NCBI RefSeq assembly: GCF_026000115.1
Contig: NZ_AP026867.1
Location: 1,519,501-1,583,500 of the forward strand
DNA: 64,000 bases
DNA from: Aureispira anguillae
GTDB taxonomy: Bacteria; Bacteroidota; Bacteroidia; Chitinophagales; Saprospiraceae
Direction: 5' to 3'
Shown: piece by piece, positions 54,012 through 61,935 of the stretch
How positions within the stretch are numbered: position 1 is the stretch's first letter
Layout of the letters: each line of letters opens with the position of its first letter
Position numbers and translations under genes: made by a program
Notes under the pieces: model-generated
Database searches by the model: none
Seen by the model: only the letters and a program-made list of their open reading frames with translations
What the model was told of the DNA's origin: nothing

Positions 54012-54737
54012 CTAGCGAATCGGCGTAAAGGCAGTGTATAAGGTGATGGTCAGCTCTTCACCCACAGGAACAGTAAACTCAATAAAGTTCATGCCGTCCA
54101 AGACTAGGCTAAGTCCTTTTTCTGTCAGATAATTGCTGTCCATGGTGCGGATCTCTGTGTTTTCATCGTTAGAAGAAGATTTTGGATAATGCAAACGCTT
54201 ATCGTTGATGACTTCTCCAACATGAGAATAGGTTTTAAACCTTGGGCTATATGAATAAACATTATCATTACTGGCAAGGAAACGAGCGCCTGTAATTTGC
54301 AACAAACCATGATTGGCTAGGCGACCAATTACATTTAAGGTGTTGTCTTTAAAGGTACCGCCAATGACAGGGCTACCTTTGACCACCTGTGCTCCATCAA
54401 AGATTTCCAAACCAAGATCCGACATGCCCAAACAAACTTTTGCTTCAGCATCGGTTGCCGTTTCGATAATGACTTCAATTTGGCTGTACTCCACCTTGTC
54501 GCTGTTTTCTTTGTTGCTTGCTCTAGGCGTAATGGCTTTTACATTGTAGCAATCGCCCATGGACATGCTCTTGTCAATGATAGCGGTTCCTTTTTGCACG
54601 GCTTGTTCTACGACAGCAGCTAATTTGTATTGAGGTTGGTTTTCTACAGGCTCAAAAGAACGCTCTCCATTGATTTCTACCCATGGAGAAGGTAAATAAT
54701 ACTGGTTGCCTACAGGAAAAAATACTCTAACTTTCAT
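54012..54737 (-). CDS. Candidate major capsid protein (jelly-roll type)
   Basis: 241 residues, no signal peptide or span. By eye almost entirely beta: alternating strands such as QIEVIIETATDAEAKVCLG, LQITGARFLASN and a C-terminal FIEFTVPVGEELTITLYTAF. Length and composition are near the PM2 P2 capsid protein (269 residues). Position also fits: a stand-alone gene with clear gaps at both ends, just before the run of virion-type membrane proteins. No detectable family motif; a structural prediction decides. Alternatives are a minor capsid or spike protein. Confidence 0.55.
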   Translation of the reverse strand: MKVRVFFPVGNQYYLPSPWVEINGERSFEPVENQPQYKLAAVVEQAVQKGTAIIDKSMSMGDCYNVKAITPRASNKENSDKVEYSQIEVIIETATDAEAKVCLGMSDLGLEIFDGAQVVKGSPVIGGTFKDNTLNVIGRLANHGLLQITGARFLASNDNVYSYSPRFKTYSHVGEVINDKRLHYPKSSSNDENTEIRTMDSNYLTEKGLSLVLDGMNFIEFTVPVGEELTITLYTAFTPIR

Positions 54738-54806
54738 AAGAGAAGGAATTTTGTTGGTTTGAATGATAAGGTTGTTAATAAATGTAAGTATAGGATAAAC
54801 CTCTAC

Positions 54807-55142
54807 TTAGGAAGCTTGGAACTTTCGTTTAAGAAAGCGGTAAAATTGCTGTATCTTACGATAAACAGCGGAAAAAAAACGGCAAATTCTAGGCTGATTG
54901 ACAATGAATAAAAAGACAATGCTAATCAACATAAAGAGGCATTTAAAAACATCTAAAATCACTAAGATTTCTTGTTGATGTTCGACCAGTTGGTAAAGCC
55001 TTAACAGTTCGTTGGCTTGTCGTTCGATACCGTTTTTGTGCAAGGCTAAGAGCAAACTATCCATGCCATCGCTCAAATTGTAGATTCCAACGTTAAACAA
55101 TCCAACCAACCAAGTAAAAAGGGCTTTGCTTATTTCTTTCAT
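54807..55142 (-). CDS. Membrane protein with two hydrophobic segments
   Basis: 111 residues. A hydrophobic start (FTWLVGLFNVGIYNL), an amphipathic middle (ERQANELLRLYQLVEHQQEI), a strong span at about 63-82 (FKCLFMLISIVFLFIV) and a strongly basic C-terminal tail (YRKIQQFYRFLKRKF). Its ATG overlaps the stop of the 48-residue gene upstream. Holin-like or virion membrane protein; unresolved. Confidence 0.66.
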   Translation of the reverse strand: MKEISKALFTWLVGLFNVGIYNLSDGMDSLLLALHKNGIERQANELLRLYQLVEHQQEILVILDVFKCLFMLISIVFLFIVNQPRICRFFSAVYRKIQQFYRFLKRKFQAS

Positions 55143-55285
55143 CCGTTTGTTTTTAGCACACGAAGGTAAATAACCATTAAGAGTAGCACTCCTGTTAGGG
55201 TCATACCCAAACTCAAAGGATCTACAAAAAATCGGATTCTTACATCGTGCTCAGATTCATCAGGTAATAAATTGATTTTGTCCAT
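55139..55285 (-). CDS. 48-residue single-span membrane protein
   Basis: ATG at 55285, TGA at 55139, overlapping the next ATG (ATGA). An acidic N-terminus (MDKINLLPDESEHD) is followed by a span (LSLGMTLTGVLLLMVIYL) and a basic tail (RVLKTNG). The overlap and typical composition support it. Confidence 0.72.
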   Translation of the reverse strand: MDKINLLPDESEHDVRIRFFVDPLSLGMTLTGVLLLMVIYLRVLKTNG

Positions 55286-55521
55286 TAATGTCAATGGTTT
55301 TTGGTTTAGTGGTACATTCTAAAAGTGTTTTAAGGTTTAGCTTTCTTTCTTGTTTTTTGTTATTTTCGTCTACACAAAGATGCAGCAAAAAAGGCTAGGA
55401 ATCCCAATTCTAAAGCCGCTTTGAGGGCATTTAGTGGCGTACTTTTTAGTATTTTTGAATTGTTTTTTGAATGCTAGAAAAGGGCGCTAAATCAGGTGTT
55501 TATTGAAGCCTAGCAGGTGGG

Positions 55522-56172
55522 CTAAAAAAAATTACGCACAAAATTACGCCTTTTCTTCTTTTTAGCTCCTTTTGGGGGGAATTGGACGAGTTTAACCCCC
55601 AAATTAACCGAATGAATGTTCTGCAATAGATCGTAATCATAGCCCAGCGCCCAGCCTTTTGCGCTAACAAATTGCAGTCCCAAACGAACACTATTAAAGG
55701 AATTGATACTAGTGCCCACGCTACCCGTTAGCAGCAAAGAGCTAACAGGAAGGGGAACAGGTTTTGTAATTTCTACGGTTTTAGTGATCTGTTTGGGAAT
55801 CTTAAGCCGATAATCCAAACTATTTTTTAGCAGCTCTCCATTTACAATAGAACTATAATAAAGCGTTAGATTTTCATCACTAATACTATCTTGATAAAGT
55901 GCAGCAGCTTGATGAAAGTTGGTATCTATCCTGTTGCTTTCTACCACATTTTTAGTACTATCTATATAAATAATGGTTGGAGCTGGTATCTGTTGTTGTG
56001 GAAGCTTGACAATAACAGGCGGTGGCAAAACGGTATCCATTTTAACCAAAGTATCAACCCTATAAATGGGCTGCTCATTCTTTGTTCCTTGTCGGCATTC
56101 TTGCAAAAAAAGGCTATAACCAATCAGTAATAAAAGGGCTATAAATTGAACATTATCTTTATTAAATTTCAT
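55522..56172 (-). CDS. Membrane-anchored Pro-rich protein, spanin-like layout
   Basis: 216 residues. N-terminal span about 8-23 (VQFIALLLLIGYSLFL), a Cys just after it, a Pro/Val-rich periplasmic stretch (VLPPPVIVKLPQQQIPAPTI), then a beta-rich domain (SSLLLTGSVGTSINSFNSVRLGL) and a basic end. Similar anchored proteins sit beside lysins in Bacteroidota phages. It lies 3 bp after the amidase gene. A spanin or lysis accessory role is inferred from position only. Confidence 0.62.
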   Translation of the reverse strand: MKFNKDNVQFIALLLLIGYSLFLQECRQGTKNEQPIYRVDTLVKMDTVLPPPVIVKLPQQQIPAPTIIYIDSTKNVVESNRIDTNFHQAAALYQDSISDENLTLYYSSIVNGELLKNSLDYRLKIPKQITKTVEITKPVPLPVSSLLLTGSVGTSINSFNSVRLGLQFVSAKGWALGYDYDLLQNIHSVNLGVKLVQFPPKGAKKKKRRNFVRNFF

Positions 56173-56175
56173 AGG

Positions 56176-56769
56176 CTAAGCGACTAAATCTCCGTGTTCT
56201 AAAATGTTTTGAATCAAATCAACGATATACCAAGCGATCCTATCCCTGCCTTTTTGCGTTAACAAATAGGTTTTGCATTCCTGCTCGTTGTCCATAAAGA
56301 AATTCTCCAGGAGAATGGCAGGCATGAACGAGTAACGCAAAACATAAAAGTTCCTGCGTTTGATGCCTCGATGCTTGCTTTCGGGAAAATGCCGTGAGAA
56401 TAAATCCCTAGCCCAAGTGGCATAGTATAGGCTCTTTTGACTGGACTGTTTGGCAATAAAGACCCCAGCTCCGCTTCCTCCTCCTGCATCCGCATGGATA
56501 GAAATCAAAAAGGTTTTGCCCTTGTATTGCTCGTGGATGGCATTGGCTCGCCGAATACGTTCCTTGAGGGAAATGTCCTTGTTTTCAGGCACTAAATCGT
56601 AATAAGGAATTCCTTTAGCGGTCAACAGCTCAGCGACCCTTGCTTTGATGGCACGGTTAAATTCACCCTCATAAATAGTGGTGCCGTCCTTAAATTGGTA
56701 TTGCTTGCCCAAGGTTTGATAATTGCCTCCAATCATTCCCCCGTGCCCATTGTCTAAAATAACCATCAT
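56176..56769 (-). CDS. N-acetylmuramoyl-L-alanine amidase (Amidase_3)
   Basis: 197 residues. All family marks are present: ILDNGHGG (zinc His9), the Glu of YEGEFN (34-36), SIHADAGG (zinc His92) and the catalytic Glu155 in ILLENFFMDN. It cleaves the amide between MurNAc and the stem peptide. There is no signal peptide or cell-wall-binding domain, as in phage endolysins. It overlaps the GIY-YIG gene upstream by 4 bp. Probable endolysin of the provirus. Confidence 0.93.
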   Translation of the reverse strand: MMVILDNGHGGMIGGNYQTLGKQYQFKDGTTIYEGEFNRAIKARVAELLTAKGIPYYDLVPENKDISLKERIRRANAIHEQYKGKTFLISIHADAGGGSGAGVFIAKQSSQKSLYYATWARDLFSRHFPESKHRGIKRRNFYVLRYSFMPAILLENFFMDNEQECKTYLLTQKGRDRIAWYIVDLIQNILEHGDLVA

Positions 56770-57197
56770 TTTGAATTGGTTTTAGGTTGGTTTTCAGAAT
56801 CGCTTTTGTGTTCGCCTTGGCTAAACCTACTTTGCGTTTGATAGGCCACCAAAATGCGTTGATGTTGATGTTTTCGGTAAAATTGATACTTGATCAAGGT
56901 CTTCGCTTGATGGTTGTTTTTGGGCTTAAATTTACCTTTTAAAGCCTGCTCAATACTGCCTTTTTTGAGATTGGACAGAATGACTTCAAAGGTGCAACGT
57001 TCAAAGGATAAGTGGGACAATACGCCGCCTTTTTGGTAGAGCCTAGAAATACCCTTGTAGATATTTTTAGACGCACCAATGTAAATTACTTGATCGTTAA
57101 AACGAATGAGATAAATGCCTTTTACGGAGCGGTATCGCCCCAATTGCTTTTTAGGGAATGGAGGTTGAACGGTCAAAATAGCTTCTTGACGGTTCAT
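56766..57197 (-). CDS. GIY-YIG family nuclease
   Basis: 143 residues. GIY at 27-29 and YIG at 39-41 are followed by the conserved Arg region (NIYKGISRLYQKGG) and a basic C-terminus. UvrC/Slx1-type GIY-YIG domains cut one DNA strand. In a virus it could act in resolution, repair or packaging, or be a homing-type endonuclease. It is coupled to the amidase gene by an ATGA overlap. Confidence 0.85.
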   Translation of the reverse strand: MNRQEAILTVQPPFPKKQLGRYRSVKGIYLIRFNDQVIYIGASKNIYKGISRLYQKGGVLSHLSFERCTFEVILSNLKKGSIEQALKGKFKPKNNHQAKTLIKYQFYRKHQHQRILVAYQTQSRFSQGEHKSDSENQPKTNSK

Positions 57198-57205
57198 AAT
57201 AAACT

Positions 57206-57297
57206 TTTTTTATGCTTTAAATTGTTTTCATTAGATCACTTTGTTTTTAGATCGCTTTGCTGTTTTTAGATCACTTCGTTTTTAGATCGCTTTGCTG
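57206..57297. repeat. Short direct repeats TTTTTAGATCGCTTTGCTG
   Basis: The block TTTTTAGATCGCTTTGCTG occurs twice about 32 bp apart (roughly 57246-57298), with related TAGATCACTT boxes between and before. It lies just upstream of the GIY-YIG gene, so a promoter operator is possible. Confidence 0.6.
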
Positions 57298-57358
57298 TTA
57301 GATGATAGATATTAGACTCCTATTGTAGTTTGTTGGGAGTCTAATATCTATCATCTAA
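57298..57358. terminator. Perfect 23-bp hairpin in the late operon
   Basis: Arms 57298-57320 (begin TTAGATGATAGATATTAG) and 57336-57358 pair perfectly with a 15-base loop. It lies in the gap between the 57431 gene and the GIY-YIG gene. Related in style to 51199-51257; terminator or processing site. Confidence 0.62.
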
Positions 57359-57430
57359 TATCCAAACACCCAAGAAGCTTAAGCAAGCCCTAATCTTTAT
57401 CTAAAACGAAAGAATGCTAAACCAATTCAT

Positions 57431-57877
57431 TTATATTTTAATATTAGCAAAAAAATGATCTATATCAATGCGTTTTAGCTTTTTTTCAAGTTGTTGAAAG
57501 TATTCTAATTGATAATTTTTATCATAACGTACCAAAATAGCTCCTCCGTGTTCTAAACTTTGAGCGACCTGAACACTAATGGCTTGATGCCCCACTTTGG
57601 CTAAGACTGCTTTTTTAGCGATTTCAGGCAAGCGCCCCAATTGATGCTCAAACAAACCGCTGATTTCTTCGCCTGCGTCAAAATCGTACAACAATTTCTT
57701 TTGAGGGGTGAAAATCTGCCCAATCGCTTGTCCCTTTTTAGCGGATAATTTTAAGACCAATTCAAAGGGATTTAATTGCTTACTGTCCGCAATAGAAGTC
57801 AAGAGCTGTTCAATGACTTTTTCTAAATCTTTCTTTAACTGTGGTTTTTGCTGTTCTAATAATAATTCTAATAGCAT
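57431..57877 (-). CDS. Hypothetical protein beside the packaging ATPase
   Basis: 148 residues, soluble. Helical N-terminus (LLELLLEQQKPQLKKDLEKVIEQLL), then alpha/beta (GQIFTPQKKLLYDFDAGEEI, HGGAILVRYDKNYQLEYF). No family. It starts 5 bp after the ATPase gene, so a packaging or assembly role is possible. Confidence 0.62.
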   Translation of the reverse strand: MLLELLLEQQKPQLKKDLEKVIEQLLTSIADSKQLNPFELVLKLSAKKGQAIGQIFTPQKKLLYDFDAGEEISGLFEHQLGRLPEIAKKAVLAKVGHQAISVQVAQSLEHGGAILVRYDKNYQLEYFQQLEKKLKRIDIDHFFANIKI

Positions 57878-57882
57878 TGATT

Positions 57883-58593
57883 TTATTTTTTATGAATGAT
57901 AATAGGTTTTACCTTTTTAGGATTTAATCGTGGTTTGGCTCGTTTCACCACCAGTTGCCCTGAATCCATAATTAAGGTACAATGGCTGTATACAGGAGCC
58001 GTGCGCAAGATTTTAAAAGCTTGCATGACTTCTGGAAAGTGTGGAATGATTCTTTGCTTTTTACTAGGTGGTGCCACATTGTTTTTAAAGAATCTTGCTA
58101 AAGTCAAGGCTCCCCATGCACCATTGGGAAACATGTTCGGATCGTGAAAAACCAAGGCAAACCAAATTCCTACGTGCTTAGCACGATAAAAACAGGCTTT
58201 TTGAGCTTGGGTCAATTGAGCGGAGAAAACATTGGTGGCATCGTCTATGATAAAAAACAAACCTTTGTAGCCCTTTTTTGAGAGCGCCTTGTACAATAAT
58301 TGCTCGGTTAGCTTTTCATCCGCCATCATGGCTTTGACTTTTTTGCCTTTGAACTTTTTCATAAAATGTTTCTCAAACAAATAGTCCCTTCCTTTGTAAC
58401 TAAAATAGAGCTTCTTGCTTTTGGAATCCGAATGCAGTTCAATTTCAATAAAGCCTCTCCAGTCTTTTTCATGTCCCGAATTGTACACAAAAATAGTCTC
58501 TCGTCCACAACGTTTGACAAACTGTTGTAGATCGTAGGTTTTTCCTGAATGTGGTTTACCAAAATAGGCTAAAAAAAATGGATGGTTGCTCAT
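57883..58593 (-). CDS. FtsK/HerA-type genome-packaging ATPase (P9-like candidate)
   Basis: 236 residues. Walker A GKPHSGKT (12-19) begins right after the first strand; Walker B is FFIIDD (113-118); a sensor-like strand follows (WFALVFHDPNMFP, 144-156). The C-terminus is basic. A single small P-loop domain of this length and order is typical of packaging ATPases of PRD1-type viruses (PRD1 P9 is 227 residues), and unlike a large terminase, which has a nuclease domain. It lies in the same operon as the capsid candidate. Could also be a conjugation-type ATPase, but these are much longer. Confidence 0.75.
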   Translation of the reverse strand: MSNHPFFLAYFGKPHSGKTYDLQQFVKRCGRETIFVYNSGHEKDWRGFIEIELHSDSKSKKLYFSYKGRDYLFEKHFMKKFKGKKVKAMMADEKLTEQLLYKALSKKGYKGLFFIIDDATNVFSAQLTQAQKACFYRAKHVGIWFALVFHDPNMFPNGAWGALTLARFFKNNVAPPSKKQRIIPHFPEVMQAFKILRTAPVYSHCTLIMDSGQLVVKRAKPRLNPKKVKPIIIHKK

Positions 58594-58595
58594 GC

Positions 58596-59633
58596 TTATT
58601 CCCCGTATAAAAGTTCTCGAATCTTTGTATTATCATAGCCCTGATCTAACATTTTTTGGATCGCAGGACTTGGTTTTTCATCGGCAACACTCGTACGGCA
58701 AAATTGCCCTTTGGGCGTTCGATTATAACAGCCCGTTTCTTTGTGTACACTAAACGTTCTACGGTTTTCTTTATATTCCTTGAGCTGGCTGTAATCTTCT
58801 GAATCGCTCTGTGTTTCTGCTTCGACCACTTCCTCTTCGATCTCTTCTCCAGCCGCCTTTCTTTTTTGCAGGCGCTTGGCTTGTAAGCGATGAAAATAAG
58901 CAGCTCCAAGTGTGGGCATTCCCCAAAGTGCCAAAGCGATTAAAAGCGTTCCCATTGGCGTGGGAGCCTTGACCTCTGTGCTGTTGAAATAGTTGATAAA
59001 GGCATTCAGCAAAGCTTTGTTCAAACGCTTATCACTGGTATAATTAGCGGCAGGTTGTCCACTAATGGCACTACAGATCATGGCTTTGGAATCGTCTAAT
59101 TTTTCCATAACTAGATCGCCCAAAGTTCGTAGGGTTTCCAAGTTTTTCACGCTGTCACCTGTCACCTCACTAATCAGCTCATCAATGGGCTTATCTTCTC
59201 CTCCTTCAGGAATGGACTGATCTAAAACATCTTCCTCCTCGTCCTCCTCTTCGTCCTCATTTGGGAACTCCCAATCTTCTGTTTCTTGATCTTCCGTTTC
59301 CTCCTCTTCACCCTCCGTTTCAAACGCCAAATCTTCTTCGATTTCTTCCTCCTCTTCGGGGGCATAATCATCGCTGATTCCTTCGCCATTTTCTACGGTA
59401 GGTTCTACGTTCATTTTTTCCGCATTTTCTACGTGCTGCCCACGTTCATTTTTTATAAATTCAGATTCCGTTTTTTCTGCGTTTTTACGTTCAAAAACGC
59501 ATTTTTTAGCATTTTCTAATCCATTTTCTGAATCATTTTCTAAAGCGTTTTCTAACTCATTTTCTGAGGCATTTTCTGAGGGGTTGATAAACGCATCTAA
59601 AATGGGGTTTTTGTCTTCCTCTTTTTGGGACAT
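58596..59633 (-). CDS. Acidic protein with one membrane span
   Basis: 345 residues. Residues 1-165 are extremely acidic and repetitive (EEEEEIEEDLAFETEGEEEE), and Asn/Glu-rich near the start. A span lies at about 225-242 (MGTLLIALALWGMPTLGAAY), followed by a basic helix (RLQAKRLQKRKAAG) and a C-terminal domain with RTFSVHKETGCYNRTPKGQF. No family. Two bp upstream of the ATPase gene. Probably a virion or assembly protein. Confidence 0.66.
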   Translation of the reverse strand: MSQKEEDKNPILDAFINPSENASENELENALENDSENGLENAKKCVFERKNAEKTESEFIKNERGQHVENAEKMNVEPTVENGEGISDDYAPEEEEEIEEDLAFETEGEEEETEDQETEDWEFPNEDEEEDEEEDVLDQSIPEGGEDKPIDELISEVTGDSVKNLETLRTLGDLVMEKLDDSKAMICSAISGQPAANYTSDKRLNKALLNAFINYFNSTEVKAPTPMGTLLIALALWGMPTLGAAYFHRLQAKRLQKRKAAGEEIEEEVVEAETQSDSEDYSQLKEYKENRRTFSVHKETGCYNRTPKGQFCRTSVADEKPSPAIQKMLDQGYDNTKIRELLYGE

Positions 59634-59636
59634 ATT

Positions 59637-60026
59637 TTACAAGTTTTTTAAAGCTTGATACAATGATTTTAATTCTGAAATATGCGTAACCGTAGCGGCA
59701 TAAATAGACGTTTTGTGAAGATCATTAAAGGAACCATTTAATGCCTCTAGGTCGTCATCCTGAAAGATGCCATCCATCATTAAAGCATATTCGTCTTGCC
59801 CCAATTTGTTTAAATGCTCCTGGACCAAAGCCAAGACTTCTTTTTTGTCCACGGGATGCGGTAAATCTTGTTGATGCTCGCCTTGTGCGACTTTGGTGGG
59901 CGCTGGCTTGGAATCGCTTTTATTGGTGGCTACGACTCGTAAATTAACGGCTTTAGACAGTTGTAAAGGGCTTCCGTCCAAAGTGATGACAGCTCCTTTT
60001 TTGAGTTTGATTAATTTGCTATACAT
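59637..60026 (-). CDS. Small hypothetical protein
   Basis: 129 residues. It begins MYSKLIKLKKGAVITLDGSPLQLSK (split by a beta turn), then a flexible Lys/Pro/Asp linker and a helical end (ALVQEHLNKLGQDEYALMMD). No span. Three bp upstream of the acidic protein gene. Unknown role in the operon. Confidence 0.6.
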   Translation of the reverse strand: MYSKLIKLKKGAVITLDGSPLQLSKAVNLRVVATNKSDSKPAPTKVAQGEHQQDLPHPVDKKEVLALVQEHLNKLGQDEYALMMDGIFQDDDLEALNGSFNDLHKTSIYAATVTHISELKSLYQALKNL

Positions 60027-60047
60027 GGTTGAATTAATTTAGATAAA

Positions 60048-60356
60048 TTAACGATTAATTTGTTGGCTCTTTTTGGCTATTTTTCTGCGTTTTCTACGCT
60101 TTTTTACGGCTTTTTTGCGTTGTTGCTGTTGGTTGGTTGTATCTCTTAATCGGGTTGTTTTTTGAATGCTTTTTACGGGCTGTTTTTCTATGGATAAGGG
60201 CACTGCTTTTTCCTGCTCTATTCCATCCAATGCCCAAAACTCATTTTCGTCTAAATAGACAATTTCTTTTTTTTGAATTGCTGTTGAAGGAGCTGGACTA
60301 GGGCCTAAAAAATAAAGTAGCCCTCCAATTAGAATTAAGCTCAATATTAAAATCAT
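60048..60356 (-). CDS. Small membrane protein with very basic tail
   Basis: 102 residues. N-terminal span (MILILSLILIGGLLYFL), a middle part with EIVYLDENEFWALDG and a C-terminal run of Arg/Lys (KKAVKKRRKRRKIAKK). The basic tail could bind DNA at the virion membrane. First gene of the transcription unit after the LPD1 terminator. Confidence 0.64.
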   Translation of the reverse strand: MILILSLILIGGLLYFLGPSPAPSTAIQKKEIVYLDENEFWALDGIEQEKAVPLSIEKQPVKSIQKTTRLRDTTNQQQQRKKAVKKRRKRRKIAKKSQQINR

Positions 60357-60488
60357 GGTTTTTTATTTTTTATGTAATCAATTGGTTTTAGATAAAGTTA
60401 GAGCATGTCTTTAGCATTGAAAAGAATTCAGATTACAGGGGTCGAATTTAATGGCGTATTTTTTTGACTTTCTTTGATGACATAAAAA

Positions 60489-60512
60489 AAGCTGCTCAAA
60501 AATGAACAGCTT
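60489..60512 (-). terminator. Hairpin terminator after the LPD1 gene
   Basis: AAGCTG (60489-60494) pairs with CAGCTT (60507-60512). On the minus strand it is followed by a run of seven T. A copy travels with the fragment at 29829-30065. Confidence 0.72.
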
Positions 60513-60539
60513 CTTTTAATATTTAGATGGAGAGCAGTT

Positions 60540-61442
60540 TTAAAAATGCTTTCTCATTTGGATCAATAACTTGTCAAAAAGCGGCACCACCGTTTTTATT
60601 TCCGAAAGGAGCATATATTGAGCGGTGTGGTACTTGGTTTTAGTTAGGAAGACATTTTTAATCTTCAATTCCTTTAGTTTATAAGAAATGTACTGTTCAA
60701 ATAAACGAGCAAAAATCTCATTTCTACTTAGAAAATAATCCCAATAACGATCAGGAAGTAGCTCTTTAATTCGCTTCACATAAGCAGACTCAGAGCGTTT
60801 GCTGCTATCCCAATAGGCCTTTTCTAAAATGGACTCCATTAAATAGCGCATGGGGTACTTGTTTTTATCGTATTGAATCCGTGTAGGGTCAGTAGAATGC
60901 CCATCCGATAAAGCATAAACTTTAGCGGTTGTTTCTACTCTGGAACCAAAGAAGTAATCCAAGAAATGCCCATACTCATGCGCAAAAGAACCCACTCCAC
61001 CCGAAATAACAAAACGAGTTGGTTTGGTGTACGGCTCCTTAAAACGGTGCGCTTCCTTGTAACGAGTCATGTTGATGATGTGCGACCATGGCTCATAATG
61101 CGCTTTAGCTCCTTTTTTGCCCCTTGCCCCAAAGGCAACGCCTAAATGTTTGTCTAAGCCTAAATTATTGCCTTTAAAGCGTAATACTCGATTGAGATCA
61201 AATAGACAAACGGCTAAAGCTGCTAAATAATTAAAGCGATCCTCATGGGTGACCCAGTTGCCAAATTGATACCCTTTGAGTTTAAAAAATTCCGATACAT
61301 CTCGTACATCTTTGATCTTTTTCAAATCATTACTGGCATCGCCTTTTCTGAATTCTTGGTAAACTTTTTTAAAGCCTTGGTCTTGCCACCATTGCTCTGC
61401 CTTTGAACCGCCCTCAGGACGTAAGGTATCTATAATTTTCAT
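60540..61442 (-). CDS. LPD1-domain metallopeptidase-like protein
   Basis: 300 residues. FGARGKKGAKAHYEPWSHII (104-123) and SFAHEYGHFLDYF (152-164; HExxH-like His155/Glu156/His159), with a downstream RNEIFARLFEQYI, match the LPD1 (large polyvalent-protein-associated domain 1) pattern. That domain is known from phage and conjugative-element polyvalent proteins. The zinc-type motif suggests proteolysis, perhaps of host defence proteins or for virion maturation. The C-terminal third is duplicated as debris at 29.8 and 34.3 kb. Confidence 0.82.
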   Translation of the reverse strand: MKIIDTLRPEGGSKAEQWWQDQGFKKVYQEFRKGDASNDLKKIKDVRDVSEFFKLKGYQFGNWVTHEDRFNYLAALAVCLFDLNRVLRFKGNNLGLDKHLGVAFGARGKKGAKAHYEPWSHIINMTRYKEAHRFKEPYTKPTRFVISGGVGSFAHEYGHFLDYFFGSRVETTAKVYALSDGHSTDPTRIQYDKNKYPMRYLMESILEKAYWDSSKRSESAYVKRIKELLPDRYWDYFLSRNEIFARLFEQYISYKLKELKIKNVFLTKTKYHTAQYMLLSEIKTVVPLFDKLLIQMRKHF

Positions 61443-61594
61443 GAGCGCTTGCGATTTGATTTAGGTTTAGAATTTGATTTGGGCTTACGGAGCTTTTTTT
61501 GATGCTCTTCGTTTAATAAAAAATCAGGGACAGCCATGCCCACAACTTCTTCTCCTGGTCTTAGTTTAGCTCTCGTTTTTTTTAGCTTTTTCAT
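61439..61594 (-). CDS. Small basic protein
   Basis: 51 residues from ATG 61594 (MKKLKKTRAKLRPGEEVVGM); the longer frame to 61663 adds an unlikely hydrophobic start. The C-terminus is Lys/Ser/Arg-rich (KPKSNSKPKSNRKRS). It overlaps the LPD1 gene start by 4 bp. Possibly DNA-binding. Confidence 0.6.
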   Translation of the reverse strand: MKKLKKTRAKLRPGEEVVGMAVPDFLLNEEHQKKLRKPKSNSKPKSNRKRS

Positions 61595-61670
61595 GTGAAT
61601 TAGAATTTTGTAAATAAATGTAAAAGCCCTAAAATAAAGCATTGTAAGGCTATATGCAAGCAAATAAAAA

Positions 61671-61693
61671 ACGCCACTAGAAACTAATGGCGT
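61671..61693. terminator. Hairpin terminator, both directions
   Basis: ACGCCA (61671-61676) pairs with TGGCGT (61688-61693), flanked by A- and T-runs on the two sides. It lies after the 61710-61922 gene. Part of it recurs near 60452 and 29911. Confidence 0.7.
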
Positions 61694-61709
61694 ATTTTTT
61701 TGACTTTTT

Positions 61710-61922
61710 TTATTTTGCTTGTTTTTCTAATGGATTTTCAAGTTGTTCTAACCAATGTTGATAGCCTTTTAATTGACCTTGACAAACCGACATACTCAGG
61801 TCTATACTCAATTTTACCAAAGGAATCTTTTGTGCTCGTTTAAGCTTTCGCATCTTTTTTAATTCGGCTTGTAATTCTTCTATTTTGGCTTCTAAGGTTG
61901 CTTTTTTTTCTTCTTTTGTCAT
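61710..61922 (-). CDS. Small coiled-coil protein
   Basis: 70 residues from ATG 61922 (MTKEEKKATLEAKIEELQAE). The longer frame to 62081 lies inside the methylase gene and is rejected. One helical coil, then a Lys/Arg region and a short C-terminal helix (YQHWLEQLENPLEKQAK). Function unknown. Confidence 0.58.
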   Translation of the reverse strand: MTKEEKKATLEAKIEELQAELKKMRKLKRAQKIPLVKLSIDLSMSVCQGQLKGYQHWLEQLENPLEKQAK

Positions 61923-61935
61923 GTTGCTAATGTTC

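Noticed and set aside
57883-58593. ATPase as evidence for a conjugative element
   Set aside because: Conjugative VirB4/VirD4-type ATPases are two to four times longer and no relaxase or type IV secretion gene is visible.
58646-58909. Alternative frame in the acidic-protein gene (and similar frames at 59286, 53376, 53423, 52865)
   Set aside because: Shadows of the real genes in other frames, caused by biased codons and low-complexity sequence.
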